64,000 nucleotides of DNA from Acanthaster planci (lineage: Eukaryota > Echinodermata > Asteroidea > Valvatida > Acanthasteridae): positions 444,108-508,107 of the forward strand of contig NW_019091378.1 of the NCBI RefSeq assembly GCF_001949145.1, written 5' to 3'. Position 1 is the first letter of the stretch; each line of letters opens with the position of its first letter. A program made the position numbers and the translations under genes. Positions 22,402 through 64,000 of this stretch are shown here, piece by piece. The notes beneath the pieces are model-generated. The model was not told the origin of the DNA, did no database searches, and was given only the letters and a program-made list of their open reading frames with translations.

Positions 22402-25400
22402 TCACTTCAGTTTTGGCCTCTTGGCCGACTGTTCGTGAGAGGTCTGGACGAGTTTGTCGTGGACCTTCATCAGCCCCTTGAAGTACTTGACCGTCTTGAC
22501 TCGCAGCTCCAGCGTGGCATCCTCATCGCAGATGAAGATGGTCTTTGGGTGCTGCTGAAAGGCCGAGACAGTCCACATGTGGCTGACCCCCTCTTCTACA
22601 GCTTTGTACAGGGCAAAAGCCTTGTGTGCACCAGTGATGATGATCATGACCTAACAGGGCAAAATGTGGTAGACAGGGCACCTGTTTATGGACTCATTTC
22701 AAACACGGATGTAGCGGCAAACACTTAAACCCATGGCTGCAATTTTTCCATATAATCCCAACTTTCATTGGAAAATGGTTTGGAACTCTCTTGTGGCAAA
22801 TAAGCAGCATATTAAAAGTGATCTGAATTTCTCCAGCTGTGCTCTTTATATCAAGCAATGTTATAATGAGTTGATTTTGCACTTGAGCAACAAGTCAAAC
22901 CGAGCGATCTCAAGAACAAGTCTCAAAATTAGACACATTCCAAATTTCAATCTGAGTCTTAGATCAATCCACTTAAAATATAGAGTTAAAACACTGAAAT
23001 CAAGCACTCGGTCAAGTCATCACAACATTGATATCGGAGAACAGGCCTTCCAACTGTAGCATATAGCTAAATCTCTTTAGCCTACATTCTCCTGCATCCT
23101 TCGAAATCCATCAGGATGTTTGGGGGGACATTCAGGATTGAGGAATGTGGTGCCCAACTACTATAACTTTACATGAGACACGTACCCTCGTAACCCAGTT
23201 AAAGATTCAGCCTGTACCAATGGCTTTTGCAAAGTGGTGGATTTTGGAGGAATCAGGAGGGTTCCTATGAAACAGAGCTAGGGAGTCAGGACAACCAGGA
23301 GACTCACGACTCACTTCTCTAGCATCCATGACAGTGCCGACACCCACGGTCAGGGCACTGGTTGGGACTCTGGAGATGTCCCCCTCGAAGAACCTGGCAT
23401 TGGCAATGATCGTGTCGTGGGCTAAGGTCTTGACTCGTGTCCTGGACACCAGACTGGAGCCAGGCTCATTGAAAGCTATGTGCCCGTCCGGACCAATGCC
23501 TGACAGAAGTAGGAAGCAAATCAGAGACATAATGGCATGCTGAAACCAGAGAGACTAAAAAGGGCTCATTGCAGAATGTACAAAACTGTTGTATTTCCTG
23601 CATTCCATGCCGCAGAAACTGCGCTAACTTCAAATCAAGATTAAAACTAAAAGTCAGGACAACAGCACTGGAGAATAATAACGATTGTTAACCCTAACCC
23701 TCCTCAATCCTTCACCTGTTGGAGGACTGAGGAGTGTTAGGGTTAATGTCAATAATTTTTGTAATTCAAAGGATTACACTCTTCTTAAAATATTTCAAAT
23801 ACTATTTCCCCTTTTGATCGTAAAATATCAATCATCAACAATTACAGTAGAAGGAATCTTGAGTTTCAAAATGCATTTACTTGTTTCTTTTAAACTGCAC
23901 AAAAGACGCCAAGGAACAATATGAAACACCATCCCTGTTAAAAAGAAAGGGACAATGATGCATATTTACCTCCGACAAATAATTCAATTCCACCAGCTTG
24001 TTTAATCTCTTCTTCGTATCTGTTACACTCTTCTACCAAGTCCTTGGCATTGCCGTCCAGAATATGGGCATTCTCGGGCAGGATGTCGATGTGCTTGAAG
24101 AACTTGTTCCACATGAATGAGTGGTAACTCTCTGGGTGGTCTCGTGGTAGGCCTGCCATTGACGTGCACGAACGGACAAAGTCAACATTTAGGAAGATCC
24201 CCTTGCCAGAAATTGGTCATGTCCTCAGTTCATTCTGTTATACAGAGCTCTTAGAAACTGTCTGGTTCCCTTTTTTTATTGTGGTCACTGAGCAGCCTCG
24301 CTTTGGTTACAAGGCTGTAGGATCCGCTCACCAACCGGCACCAGCTGGAAACCCTGGCTACTTGGGGTAGATGAAAATCATCTCTAAAATCTTTTGAGGT
24401 AGAAAGTGTGCCTCGAGGTTAATTATACACACATAGGTGCATCCGGTTGCCATATTGCGCTTTCAAATCATTAACTTCTGGTCGGACCTACTCACTGCTT
24501 CGTAACATTCTTTGACAAAAGGAACCGGATGGTTTCCAAAAGCTCTGTCTCAGCATTCCTTGCAACTAGAAAAGTAAAGGAACAAACTAAGAATTTAGCA
24601 ATTTCATCAATTTATCCTACCCACAACAAGGCAAGGTTATTTGGCAGAAACTGTTTCAAATTTGTTCCATCCGGCATTCTCTTTATTCAAATATTTCAAG
24701 AGGCATCATGGGGTACCACGTTAACACTGACGAGACTAATACTTAGTGCCCCCTTCATGTGCAGACGTGGACACATCTGAGGTGAGTGTTTCAAAATTAA
24801 CAGAACCTTGTGCAGTTGATGAAAGTGCCTGAAAATGAAGATTAACTAAAAAAGTAAAAGCCTATTCATTACTGGTGCAGATTCCATTACAATCCGTCTT
24901 ACTCAAAAGATCGCAGCAACTCAGAGTTGCCAGCAACTTGGTACAATCTCAACTTCATCTAAAATGTCTGAGCTGACAGTGAAAATTTCTCAAGCAGAAA
25001 ATTCAGGTCTGAAATTGGTCCAGGACTTTTTTTGCCCCCCCCCCTAAAAAAAACCGAGAGAGCTGAAATGGCTGACGTGGAGCAACGTACCTACATACTC
25101 ATCCATGTTGAATGTCTTGACATACTGAAAGGAGAGCCCTTCATCCTTGTGATACTCTATCAGCTTTCTGTACATCCCCTCCGGGGTACCTCCTGCAGTC
25201 AATCCGAGAGGTAAACTTGTCACATACATCCTGTCTCAATTATAAATGGACGTCTTCATCAGACCGGGTTAAAAGTAGACAAGTATTTTCAGAATATCAC
25301 ATCCTACGATTGATTATCTGTTTTGCATTCCAGGAAATCGTCAACAATTAACAAGGAAATTTGAGTACACAAACAAAAAAAGGATACAATTAATGATTAC

Positions 25401-25985
25401 AGTTATTAATAAAAGCTCTGATTCAGTACAGAAGGATTCTATTGATGTGTTGCATTTTCCACTGAAATGGATTTGTGGACCTTGTGCACAATTCCTCAAC
25501 TCCCTCCCCTGATGATGAACTAAGATACGTATAGGGCACGTATTACTGTTGCCATGTACTTGGTGTATAACCTGTCAGATTGTGCCTATTCAGATGAAAA
25601 TCTGTCACTTGTTTCAGTATACAGATTCAAGCACTGCAGCTCCCCCAAGCCACAGTACAAATTTTACTGTTGCACTATGGGGGTCCCTGACAACAGAAGT
25701 GTCCAAATCTGAACAAATTTGTGGTAACACAAAAGTGACAATTCTACATATATGGAAGCCAACTCCAGCCAAGAATACGCAAATTCTTAACGGTGCCCGA
25801 AACAACATCCGATCCAACTTCTGATTGAGCCAAGCCTTAGGATGCCGCATTTTGCTCTCACCTGTTGGCAAGCCAAGTGTGAAGTACTTGTCAGGTCCAG
25901 GGTTGAATTCCAAGATCCGGTTCCTCACATACTTGGCCGCCCATTCACTGGCCTTGTTGTAGTCATCAAGTATCACCAGCCTCAT
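22402..25985 (-). CDS. GNPDA: glucosamine-6-phosphate deaminase (isomerase)
   Basis: The cytosolic enzyme converts glucosamine 6-phosphate and water to fructose 6-phosphate and ammonia, the catabolic branch of amino-sugar metabolism. Five coding exons, 5' to 3': 25862-25985, 25091-25192, 23970-24152, 23315-23499, 22402-22650. They total 843 nt (280 aa plus TGA), and phase holds at each junction. The start at 25985 gives [20 protein letters not shown], aligned with the start of human GNPDA1/2. Catalytic residues known from the NagB family fall at the family numbers: D72 in FNMDEY, and D141, H143 and E148 in [10 protein letters not shown]. The C-terminal exon carries [18 protein letters not shown] and ends in a short basic tail, KRPKLK. 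Length is close to human GNPDA2 (276) and GNPDA1 (289). With one gene visible it may be pro-orthologous to both. A non-coding first exon probably lies further upstream; I could not locate it. Confidence 0.97.
23688..23746. repeat. 59-bp hairpin repeat, copy B
   Basis: TTAACCCTAACCCTCCTCAA pairs with a downstream ACTGAGGAGTGTTAGGGTTAA; the loop contains CCTTCACCTGTTGGAGG. The length and loop match copy A at 1790-1848. It lies in a GNPDA intron. Confidence 0.8.
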
Positions 25986-27761
25986 ATTGCACAACAGACT
26001 GTCAACCTATCGTAAGGACCATTGAAAAAATTATACTTATTAATTAATAATATTAATTATAAATTATAATTAGCTTTGCTCGTCTCACAGAGATACATGT
26101 AATCATTGTTTACAAACAGGTGTTACTGTCACACAGCTGTCGCATTCAAAGCAACTCACAAATTTGATTCAATCTTAAACTTTCCATACAAATCATGAGT
26201 AACTGCGCTGTAGTTCGTCACTGTCATCGAGACGCAATCCAACCATTTTAAATGTCACTTTCATGCGAGCGCAAAAAAATAAAAGACAGACATAGGAGCC
26301 ACACTGTAAATAGTTAAGCTGTCTTGCAGCTGACAACGAAAACCCTTCAACTGACATGATTGAGTGAGCACTGGCTGTGAGTCTTGCATGGTGCGGGTAA
26401 ACACAAAATGGGCACATTTCAGTATTTTCATCATCTAATGAATAAGGTACACGAATCCTCCCACCTAACTGACATCAAACTATATTCTGAAAGGACTTGT
26501 GAAATCTGAGGGCGGAAATATTTGTGACAGCAGAGAAATTCCTTATGATCAAAGTAGGGAAAGATGCGCTATGCACTGTCTACATTGCAATCCGTAAGGT
26601 TTGTAAAAACCTTAGTGGCGAGCATTCCATATATACAGACAGCAGTAATTCCTGTTCCCCACAGTGACCTAATAGCCATCTAGAACCTGGAAGCAATCAA
26701 ATGTCCCAAAATGTCTAATTTGGCAGGATAAATATCGAGGTATTCACTTAGAAAATACTTCGAATTTTTCATGGCAAGCCCATTGAGCGTCGTCCGTGTA
26801 TGGAATACCTTCCCCTACAGTTCAGGAAGTACGCATAGGCAACTTTCAGGCTCTGTTGCCAGCTAGGTAACCACAACATGCCCAACGGGTAGTGTGGGGA
26901 GCTGAGCATGCCGAGGGTTAGTGTAAGTAACTTGGATTCTATGAATCATCTCTTTTAACATTTGGACATGGTCAGTGATAGTTAGACTGGTGACGTTAGC
27001 TGAGGGGCTTTACAGTCACTTTGGCCCATTTCCACTCCCCCGACCGCTTTGCCCCCAACTACATTGCCACTTCGCCCTATCCCCACTTCGACCCATTGCT
27101 CCAATGTAAACTTTAACGTCTTTTGGCTTAGTTTTAATCTACTGGTGAAAGTTGTAACGTCGGCAGTTTATCTGCCCAGCCAAACTGAAGGTTCAAGTTC
27201 AGGCAATTTGCCAGGAAAATGTTACATAAAAATGAAATAAACATGAGCATCCTATTAACAGTCTGTAGACGTCAAGTCTATGCAATGTGGGTCAATACAG
27301 AGTCATGTCACACGACCAGGCAGTTGCCCTAAATACAGTGAACTCCTCAGCATAAGGTTATAGACCAGCTTCCATAGACAAGAGTGATAAATATCTCCAC
27401 TTAAAAAAATGAGGAAAAATACTCACAAGATTCAGTCATTCAAGACACATATTATAAATGAAAACTCACTTCCTCATCTTCTATTTGCCTTTCAATTTTC
27501 TGTGGCTTAACCGATGACTTTTGAAGATAAACCAATGACACATTTTGAATGAGAAAGTTTTTGGCAACAAGAGGATGACAATTTACAGGAAAAATTGGAA
27601 ATTACTATTTTTACCGTTTTTACACACTAGCAGATATGACTGCGTGATCTGATAATTCTGTCGAACTTGCTATAATCATGATTACTAAATATTATAAATA
27701 TTATATTAGCAACCAGCATGGCTATGACCGGCATGACCACTGACTAGTTCTACTGAGAGGA

Positions 27762-27838
27762 GCGTTAGTATATGTATTCCTCTTTTTCGAATTTTGGACT
27801 GGATCGCCGATCCAGTCGAAAAAGAGGAAAACTAACGC
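27762..27838. repeat. 77-nt hairpin / foldback element
   Basis: Three nested pairings: GCGTTAGT with ACTAACGC at the ends, TTCCTCTTTTTCG with CGAAAAAGAGGAA, and ACTGGATCG with CGATCCAGT around a single central C. An 8-nt insert on the left arm is the main imperfection. Weak CTACTGAG-like similarity extends the arms outward. Confidence 0.85.
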
Positions 27839-30800
27839 CGGCTTCACTCAGAATAGAGCGCTGCAGCTAGACCACCGACCACCAGGGCATGTTTATTTCA
27901 TAACAAAAATTCAAACTCGAAGTCGAACAAAATCTTGATTTTCCCCTAAAACAACGTCTTACCAGGAAATGGATGGGAGAAAGTATCACGACCTCAAAGA
28001 TGAAAACTGCTTTTCCGAGTACTTTAGCAATAGCATGGTGACTGAGTGTGCTGTGCTCAGAAAAAAGATTAACCGCCGGGTTGTACGCCCATTTTGTAGG
28101 AACTAGGTACTAGACCAGATAGTGTGCGACAATTCCTACTGTAATAGTCTGATACCAAAGGGCACATGTGCTTTTTTTTCAGTTCATGACAATAGTGGGC
28201 GCTATTTACAAATACAGGTGGGAAGGTTAAGGTTGGGTTGGCGTATTTTGGCGACCTGAACCATCAACCTGTTAAGCTTTTACGCAACCAACAACTCAAA
28301 GGAGAAGTGACTAAGCTTGAGGTAAAAATGGCTGGGGGGGGGGGTTACCAAGCACCCCGCCCTCCCAAAGAGTCACTGGATGGTGGCTCTCCGAATATGA
28401 ATGAACTTACCCGAGATGCATCAATAAGCGACGACCGCAGAAATCGGAAACTGGGGTTTTAACCCTTAAAAAAAACGGGAAAGAAGTTGTCTCGACATTT
28501 CAGATGTTTTTTTCAAAAACGTTTTGCGCACAAGAACAAAAACAAACATTGCCGGGCAAGTGCACGCCGCCAGTGGCGTTCGATTGTCGCCTAGCACCTA
28601 TCACCGGTGAGGGTACTCGTACATGTAAATGTAGTTCGCTCTCCTCACCGCCCTAAGCTTGCACAGAGTGATATTGCGTTATCCCGGGTGGACGATCGAG
28701 ATATATACCCCCAACTTTTTGACCAGCGGGATAGGTTATTGAATCATCCCGCTAGTTATTGTTGATGAGAAAATTCATGGTGGATTGGGAAGAATACGAT
28801 GTATGAATTTGAGTTTGATACATATTACAGATGTACATTTGCGTCACGAACATTACCCCTCCCCATTTTTCATGGTGTAGCACTCCCTTCCCCCGCGTTT
28901 CCTCGCCCAATCTCCCATCCCCCGGTGGCGTATCCAGCGGGCCTTGTCCCCACCCCCACGGATTTGTTTTTCTTCTTTGTTGGACTAAGAATATACTTCA
29001 TAGGTAAGTAGCAAATAGCACCGAAACTCTAAGAAACAACACTTCGAAATAAAAGCAAGGATTTCGGGGCCGTAAGGCTTTTGATATTTTTTCTCCCCCG
29101 CGGTCAAATTGAATAAGCCCGAAGGCGCATGCTCTCTGGAATTCCCCCTCCCCTCCCCGACACCAAGTTGAGAAACATAAGAAAATCCATCAAAGCTTTT
29201 GTACTTGCTTCAGTCTGGTTTGGGCGTGGAGACTCCCAAATTGTAACCAAAGGACTTGAAAAAATATCGCTCACAACACAACCTGTTGGTGCCAAGTGCA
29301 CGTATATGCATTCTTGGTTTTAATCCACCACATTAATATGTCACATCGTCTTGCAATTTGACCCAAATCAACATAACTTTAAACATTTCTAAAATCTGCA
29401 AATATGTCCAATCCATCAGCACGAACTTCAACCTGTCTAATTATACAGAATTCTATATGATACAGGATCTTCCTAAGCCCTCAAAACGTACGAATTATAT
29501 ACAAATAATGCAGTGAATAGGTAGAGAATATCATCATTTGCCGTTCACATTCATTGTCCCATTGTCGTGAACTGAAACTACGACAAAATTCAATAAAAAG
29601 TAACAAATTTGTCGAACCAAAACGTTCTTGGCCAGCCGAGTCGAACATCGTGACCAGTAAATGTCGATCGTTTAAGAATTTCCGTCGGTATCTTTTCGCA
29701 TTGTTATCCCCGTCAAGTGATACATTTTCAGCTTCAAAACTCCGGCCAATCCAGACACTATTCGTTTACACAGTTAGTAATTGAACCAGCACAGGGCTCA
29801 CAGAGTCCTTTTAAAACCATAATCTTTAAACTCATTTTCACATCTACATAAACTTTGAAATATTACATTACATACCTGCGTGTTGAATTTACCCTACAAA
29901 CAATAAGAAGTTTATGTATGTTCAGAACGTGTTAAGTTAAAATCACTTGAACACACTCCGGATCGCACGTTATATCCCCAAGCTTGTCTGTGCTATTTTT
30001 TATCAAAGTTTCAATACAAAAAGGTGCCAAAAATGAACATGGAAATCAAACGAAAAAGAAATGTTCAGAGCTCCGCCCTCCAGCGATTTAACGGCTCATC
30101 ACCGCCAAACTTCATTACCTTAATTTACTACCCCTTAAGTCAGTGGATCAATTGACTAGGTGTCTCGGCAATTTCTCGGTCTCCGTAGCAGAAAAAGACA
30201 CAAATCGCCGGTGGACACGTTTTGGCGGGAAAATCTCACGACCAATAACGCAAAAGAGAGAGAAAGCGAGCGAGATTGAGTGTAGTATCGCCTGCAAGAT
30301 TGCCAGTCGACACGAGCGGTTCAATGTCTCATTGTGCCCGGCGATAATGGTGCGAAGGGTCGCTTGGCGTGTTGGGTTACGGCGATTCCATACACTCAGC
30401 ACTACATTGCCGCTGGACAGTTTGTTCATTACATCAGAATGATAAACTCCTTCCTTTAAGATTCCTAATATGCTGGAACTGTGCGAGACAAATCTGCCGT
30501 ATCAGTGAGATACTCCCTACCGTCGGCGTGTAAACGCTGGCATTTGATACAGCTGTGCACTGTTGCTGCCGTGCTACGTTCTGCTCGGAACGAGTCAGGA
30601 ACTCCAACTGATGGTTATACATTTTTCATGCTCTGGCGACTGTACTGTGAATAGACTGTGCGAGAGCCGGATATCTCGATGATTTAAAACACAAGGTGAA
30701 TCAAAAAGAAATTAAAAACATAAAGAAATTACCCCCCCCCCCGAGAGTTGAGCACAACAGTTACTCTTAAACAACACCAGATCTGTTATCACTCAGAAGC

Positions 30801-31557
30801 GATCATCACCCGATACTCGGCATATCCCCAAGGCCCATTTTAAGCTAGATTGACTCTAACATCTGATATGGTTGTCATTGCTTTGGACAGCAAAAAGGTC
30901 CCCGGCTCAATATCTAAAAAAAAAAATACCACTTGAAAGTAATACCCTGAAAGATCCGTCGCCTAAGGACTTCGGATGTTTAGAACACTCTACTTGCCCA
31001 TTGACGCTGAGCAGCCTAGCCTAATCGTTTGCCAAAAGTGTACCGGGATCCGTGTTTTACTTCCCTAAGATCTTATCAACAATCTCATGCGTCGATGCAA
31101 AAACCCACAGCATGCGTGAAGACATTTCCAGCATGCATACATCATAGGTCTACACTGTGTGCAATTTATTTGACACCATGTTGTTTTTCTAAAACAAGGT
31201 CTGCCCATCACGCATTCATTGCTGACGTTCGCGTTGTACTTGCCAATAAAAAGAAAACTTAATTTTGGTTTTCTATCGCACAATGAAAAACTATGTGTTA
31301 ATTTCAACTACTGTGTTTATTTTACACCCTGGTTTGAACACTACTGAAACTGCGGTGTAAGATTGGAACTGTTTTTGTTGGCTCTCCCGTCTGATACCGA
31401 TGCTAGACATAAACCAAAAGTTCCATTTGTGGTAACCGGCTCATTTTGTTGTTGACTGCAAAACTGTATGGGATCAGAGATTTTACACCACACACAGCTT
31501 ATGCACAATAGAAAAAGTGACGGGTGAAAAAGTGCAGACTGCGAAAAGCAATAAAGC

Positions 31558-31786
31558 TACACTGCAAAAACTGGGGTGCTAAATTTAACACCCCCGATGT
31601 CATCAACACTTTTTCACTGGTGTTAAAAAATTTGTGTTATTTGGTGTTACCTTTAACACCCTCCAGTGTATTGCAACACTCATGGTGTACAAATAAACAC
31701 CAGCGGTGTTAAAGTAACACCCTATGGTGTGGTCATCTGATAACACCAAAAAGTGTTGATTTTAACACCAGAGTTTTTACAGTGTA
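31558..31786. mobile_element. terminal-inverted-repeat element with GTGTTAAA repeats
   Basis: The ends are TACACTGCAAAAACT and AGTTTTTACAGTGTA, inverse to each other with one mismatch. The interior is packed with GGTGTTAAA/TTTAACACC words in both orientations. The length is 229 bp with no coding capacity. It resembles the short non-autonomous TA-flanked elements common in aquatic animals. Confidence 0.85.
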
Positions 31787-33148
31787 TGACCCGCGTCTGA
31801 AAATAAGGAAAATTCCCAATGAAAATGACTGGATTTAACGACAGCTGAAGATAACAGCCACGATTCCTCGGTCGTTGCCACTTTTCTTAATCAGCAATTA
31901 AAGCGCCCGGCCGCAGGGTTTCAGCGCCTGCGGATTAAAGGTGTAGTTTCCACGGCGAAGTTGAATGAACTCTCCAATTAAAATTCATTATGTGTCAATC
32001 CGATCGGCAGGTTGGATCTCCCGAGACATTCACTTCGAGGCAGAAATGAGGTGGCGACTTCCACTCACTTTCTCAACTTGGTGAATTCTGTCAAGATGAT
32101 GGACGCTGTGTGCATTAAGAATTCTGCTCCGTGTAACATCTCGCTTTATGGTACGTGTCAGTACGGACTGAGCGTAGCACAGCTGTGGCCCTATGTACAG
32201 GATACAAAAATTAACTTCTTTTCTGCGTCATTTTCAGGCAACGAATTATGTTCTCCTTGAGTTCGGTATAACTTTGGGTCTTCTTTTCAAACTAGCGTCC
32301 TCAAAAAGGCTGAGTTATACAACAGCGGCTCAACATTGTGGCGTACTTTTGAGCCACATTTTGAGCCCCCATTCAATTAATCGAAAATATTAATCCAGAG
32401 TTTGTCAACATGTTTATAGTTTTTGCTCCGCCCAAACATGGCCGAGACACTACAGTCTGTTGCACTGAAACACGATTAGAGGCTGTGTGCCTCGCTTTAA
32501 AATGTGAAATATAAATCGCAAAATCTGCTTCTTATTCAAAGCAAACATGGGAGTGAATAAAACCCATAACCTTACTATTATTAGTCGACTAAGGTCCGCT
32601 TTAAAAAGATGTTTGGTGATGACCCTTTGGAAAAATTTCGTATGCTCTAAATCAATGAGTTTTTTTATTGAAAACGTCTACCATGTGGTGAAATGCTGGA
32701 ATTTTTGTATTACTAGGCTATGAGACAGTGCAGTAATGTGCACCAAATTGTACCGTATCAAAGAAAATGTGAAATCTAACTACAATGTATACACCTTGAC
32801 TAAATTCCTAGAAAATCACATTTTTGGCACTGGTTGAAACATATAAGTACGTGTGGCAAGTCTGTGTGTTAACATAAAAAAATTAGACGTCAGCAACCTG
32901 GACTGAGTTTTAAATCGTATAACATTGCACAAAGTATTTACCTCTATTTATACAAAATAACTATTGAAGGTAGATAGAATCGACGTTTAATTCCGACACG
33001 TTCTTTGTACAGCGCCCCTCCTAGCACATCATAGTTCTGGTTAACGGGTGTCTGCATAATGCAAGATAAACAGACGTCCAGGTTTCAGACCTATACTTTG
33101 TCGAAGACTTTCACTTAAGCGAACGGTGCTGTTGTCCATTGCACGCTA

Positions 33149-33154
33149 TTTATT
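33149..33154 (-). terminator. candidate Phox2 poly(A) signal
   Basis: AATAAA on the minus strand, about 350 nt beyond the Phox2 stop codon. Other signals further on cannot be excluded. Confidence 0.35.
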
Positions 33155-33500
33155 TGTTCATTTTTTTCGCGTTGAAAACAGTCCTTCATGCTCACGATGA
33201 ATCGCACAATTTCAAAATCAATGGTCCTGAGAAGATGACTGGCAGGACACAGGCTTTTTCTCAAGTGAAGGAAAGAGTTTTTTATACCGTAGGCACGATA
33301 ACAAAGCCGAACTAGGAGTTTGCAGGGCCGTTTACAAAATGACTTTGTAGAACATCAGAAACAAAACAATGACTTCGTGCACAAGGTGAGGGCTCCAGAA
33401 AACACAATCAATTTGGTTTTTGTGCACGGTGGAGGTGGCAGTCGGAATTTCCCGTCTGTGCGGCCTACGCCGGCGGCCCGGCCGCTGCCGCGAGCTGCAG

Positions 33501-62472
<28,972 letters not shown>

Positions 62473-64000
62473 CCTGTCCGGTAAAGATATTTCGACCGCT
62501 CACTTCTCCTGGTTGTACTTCTTCGTCTTCTTGTCCTCCTCCTTCCTCCCGAAGTTCTTTGCGAGTTAAGACCGGCTTGAGAGACGAAGGACGGAGACAG
62601 CGAGTGAGGGGGAGACGGAATGATGGAGTGACTCCGATGATCTAATCAGATGAGGCGAGAGATGCGCCTTTCTCCTGTGCCGAGTTGTGACACGTCTGAC
62701 AAAGAGGTCACCGAGTGGCGAACGTCCGGGCGCGTCCGGGCTACTTATGCCTTTATAACTTGATAACTAAAACATCGACAAAATACAATGGACCTGGGGC
62801 AGATGAGTGCGTGTGTGTACGACAGAAACCAGAGTGTATTATGCGTGTATTGCCGAGTGGTACTCGTCAGCTGCCCACTTGGAACGTAATTGTCAACTTG
62901 AATGAGGCACTGCCGCTTTTTTCTGGTATCGCCTGTTTATGCCGATCGCTTAGGGAAACTTTGAGTGTCTACCCAACCCTAGACGTGCGTTATCTTAGAC
63001 TTGTCTCTTTCCCCCGGTTGACTCAGTCAATCAGTTGTCCGCCAGTGCTGTACTCTATCGCCTGTGTTACCAACTAAAGAGCGCTGCGGATCGGGCGCTG
63101 CCAGCGCATTGAACGCGGTTGAGTAAGTAATCACAATTTAATACACTTAGCAAAATTGCAGGGGCGCGTTTTAATCACGGGGAAATCATACACACTGATT
63201 AAGGTATTGCACTTATGTGCAGACGTACATCATCGGTGGCCGATTGAGCCTGGCAGTGAGGAGGGGGGGGGGCTCGAGCGGAGACGGAACGGAGAAAGAC
63301 TGATGCGGCAGTTTGTCAGTGAGAGAGAGGCTAGGGTCCGGTCACGTGACGCGGGGCGGACTCCCATTGTCGCACGGTGTGCGTGTGCGTGTGTTGACGA
63401 GAAACATGCCATTGGTGTGACATGTGTAACTTGATTGGGGGCGCTTCCCCAGGGGACGCTACCAATCTTATATCCTGGCCCTTGCAATACACCCTGGGTA
63501 CGAAACAAAAGAGCCCCCCTCGTCTACCGCCCCCTACTGTTAAGTTTCAAGAAACCGATGGATTTGTTAAAATTGACATGCGAAACCGTGTTTTCGGTTC
63601 CCATGAATGCACTGGTACTGCGACCTACACTGTGCAAAGTAACGGGAGACGGTATTGATACTCTGTGCTTTTAAATTAAAAAGTTGCCAATTATGCAGCG
63701 TAAGCAAACAAAAGTTTTTTATGTTTGAATTTCTGTGTTGAGTGGGGTTTCAGGGAAACTGATGTGAATAATTTGCACCGTCGAAGCAAGCATGTTAACA
63801 GTCTATGTTTTAAACACACGAAATGTATGAATGTACAAATCTATAGAGACAACGCGGCTCATCTCATAATAGTTATTATTTTTCATTGAGTGTGTCACTA
63901 ATTTCAACGTCGGGATACTTCCAGTTTGAAAACGCGTTGAAAACACAAACAATTGCCATTGTCGAGGCCCTATGACTGTATTTACAAATTAAAATTTCGC
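62473..64000 (-). other. Phox2 5' flank
   Basis: No coding sequence is recognised in this stretch. The 5' UTR should lie at about 62473-62725, if the TATA-like box at 62750-62757 is used. It also holds a G run and CpG-rich sequence at 63240-63400. The right end beyond 63660 is AT-rich. Confidence 0.55.
62750..62757 (-). promoter_or_regulatory. candidate Phox2 TATA box
   Basis: TATAAAGG on the minus strand, about 280 bp above the Phox2 start codon. It would place transcription start near 62720-62727. It is the only TATA-like match I noted in the proximal 5' flank, but I did not test it against background. Confidence 0.45.

Larger units (their letters stand above)
25986..33500. other. intergenic region between GNPDA and Phox2
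   Basis: No coding sequence is recognised in this stretch. It should contain the GNPDA promoter and a 5' UTR exon (right of 25985) and the Phox2 3' UTR (left of 33501). Visible features are a hairpin element (27762-27838) and a terminal-inverted-repeat element (31558-31786). Short open frames here match nothing I know. Confidence 0.6.

Overview
This window is animal nuclear DNA. It has spliced genes with GT-AG introns, long introns and many small DNA-transposon-like repeats. Protein similarity recalled from known families, frequent TACATGTACATGTA and TAGGCCTA words, and scattered CGCCCTCT motifs fit a marine invertebrate deuterostome, most likely an ambulacrarian (echinoderm or hemichordate). 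The species is inferred, not shown.

Four protein-coding genes are recognisable and all are read from the minus strand (right to left). From left to right: (1) the 5' end of a septin of the SEPTIN6/8/11 group (coding exons 3566-3616 and 386-506; the rest lies off the left edge); (2) a complete FIP1L1 orthologue, the Fip1 subunit of the mRNA 3'-end processing factor CPSF (16 coding exons, 7513-20713, 766 aa); (3) a complete glucosamine-6-phosphate deaminase GNPDA (5 coding exons, 22402-25985, 280 aa); (4) a complete Phox2 homeobox gene (4 coding exons, 33501-62472, 332 aa, first intron about 20.4 kb). In all three complete genes the reading phase is conserved across every proposed junction and the lengths sum to whole codons, so the models are strongly self-consistent. 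No plus-strand gene is recognised.

The genes do unrelated jobs (cytoskeletal GTPase, mRNA polyadenylation, amino-sugar catabolism, neuronal transcription factor). Their order matters, however: septin - FIP1L1 - GNPDA - Phox2 is the same order as SEPTIN11, FIP1L1, GNPDA2 and PHOX2B on human chromosome 4, read in the opposite direction. This looks like retained ancestral deuterostome linkage and is the main finding.

Region by region: 1-3616 septin 5' end, with a first intron full of foldback repeats; 3617-7512 intergenic DNA with two tandem MITE-like elements; 7513-20713 FIP1L1, with a tRNA-like SINE, a minisatellite and a dispersed repeat in its introns; 20714-22401 the FIP1L1 promoter side and the GNPDA 3' UTR; 22402-25985 GNPDA; 25986-33500 intergenic, with a hairpin element and a terminal-inverted-repeat element; 33501-62472 Phox2, with GC-rich patches in its introns; 62473-64000 Phox2 5' flank with a TATA-like box.
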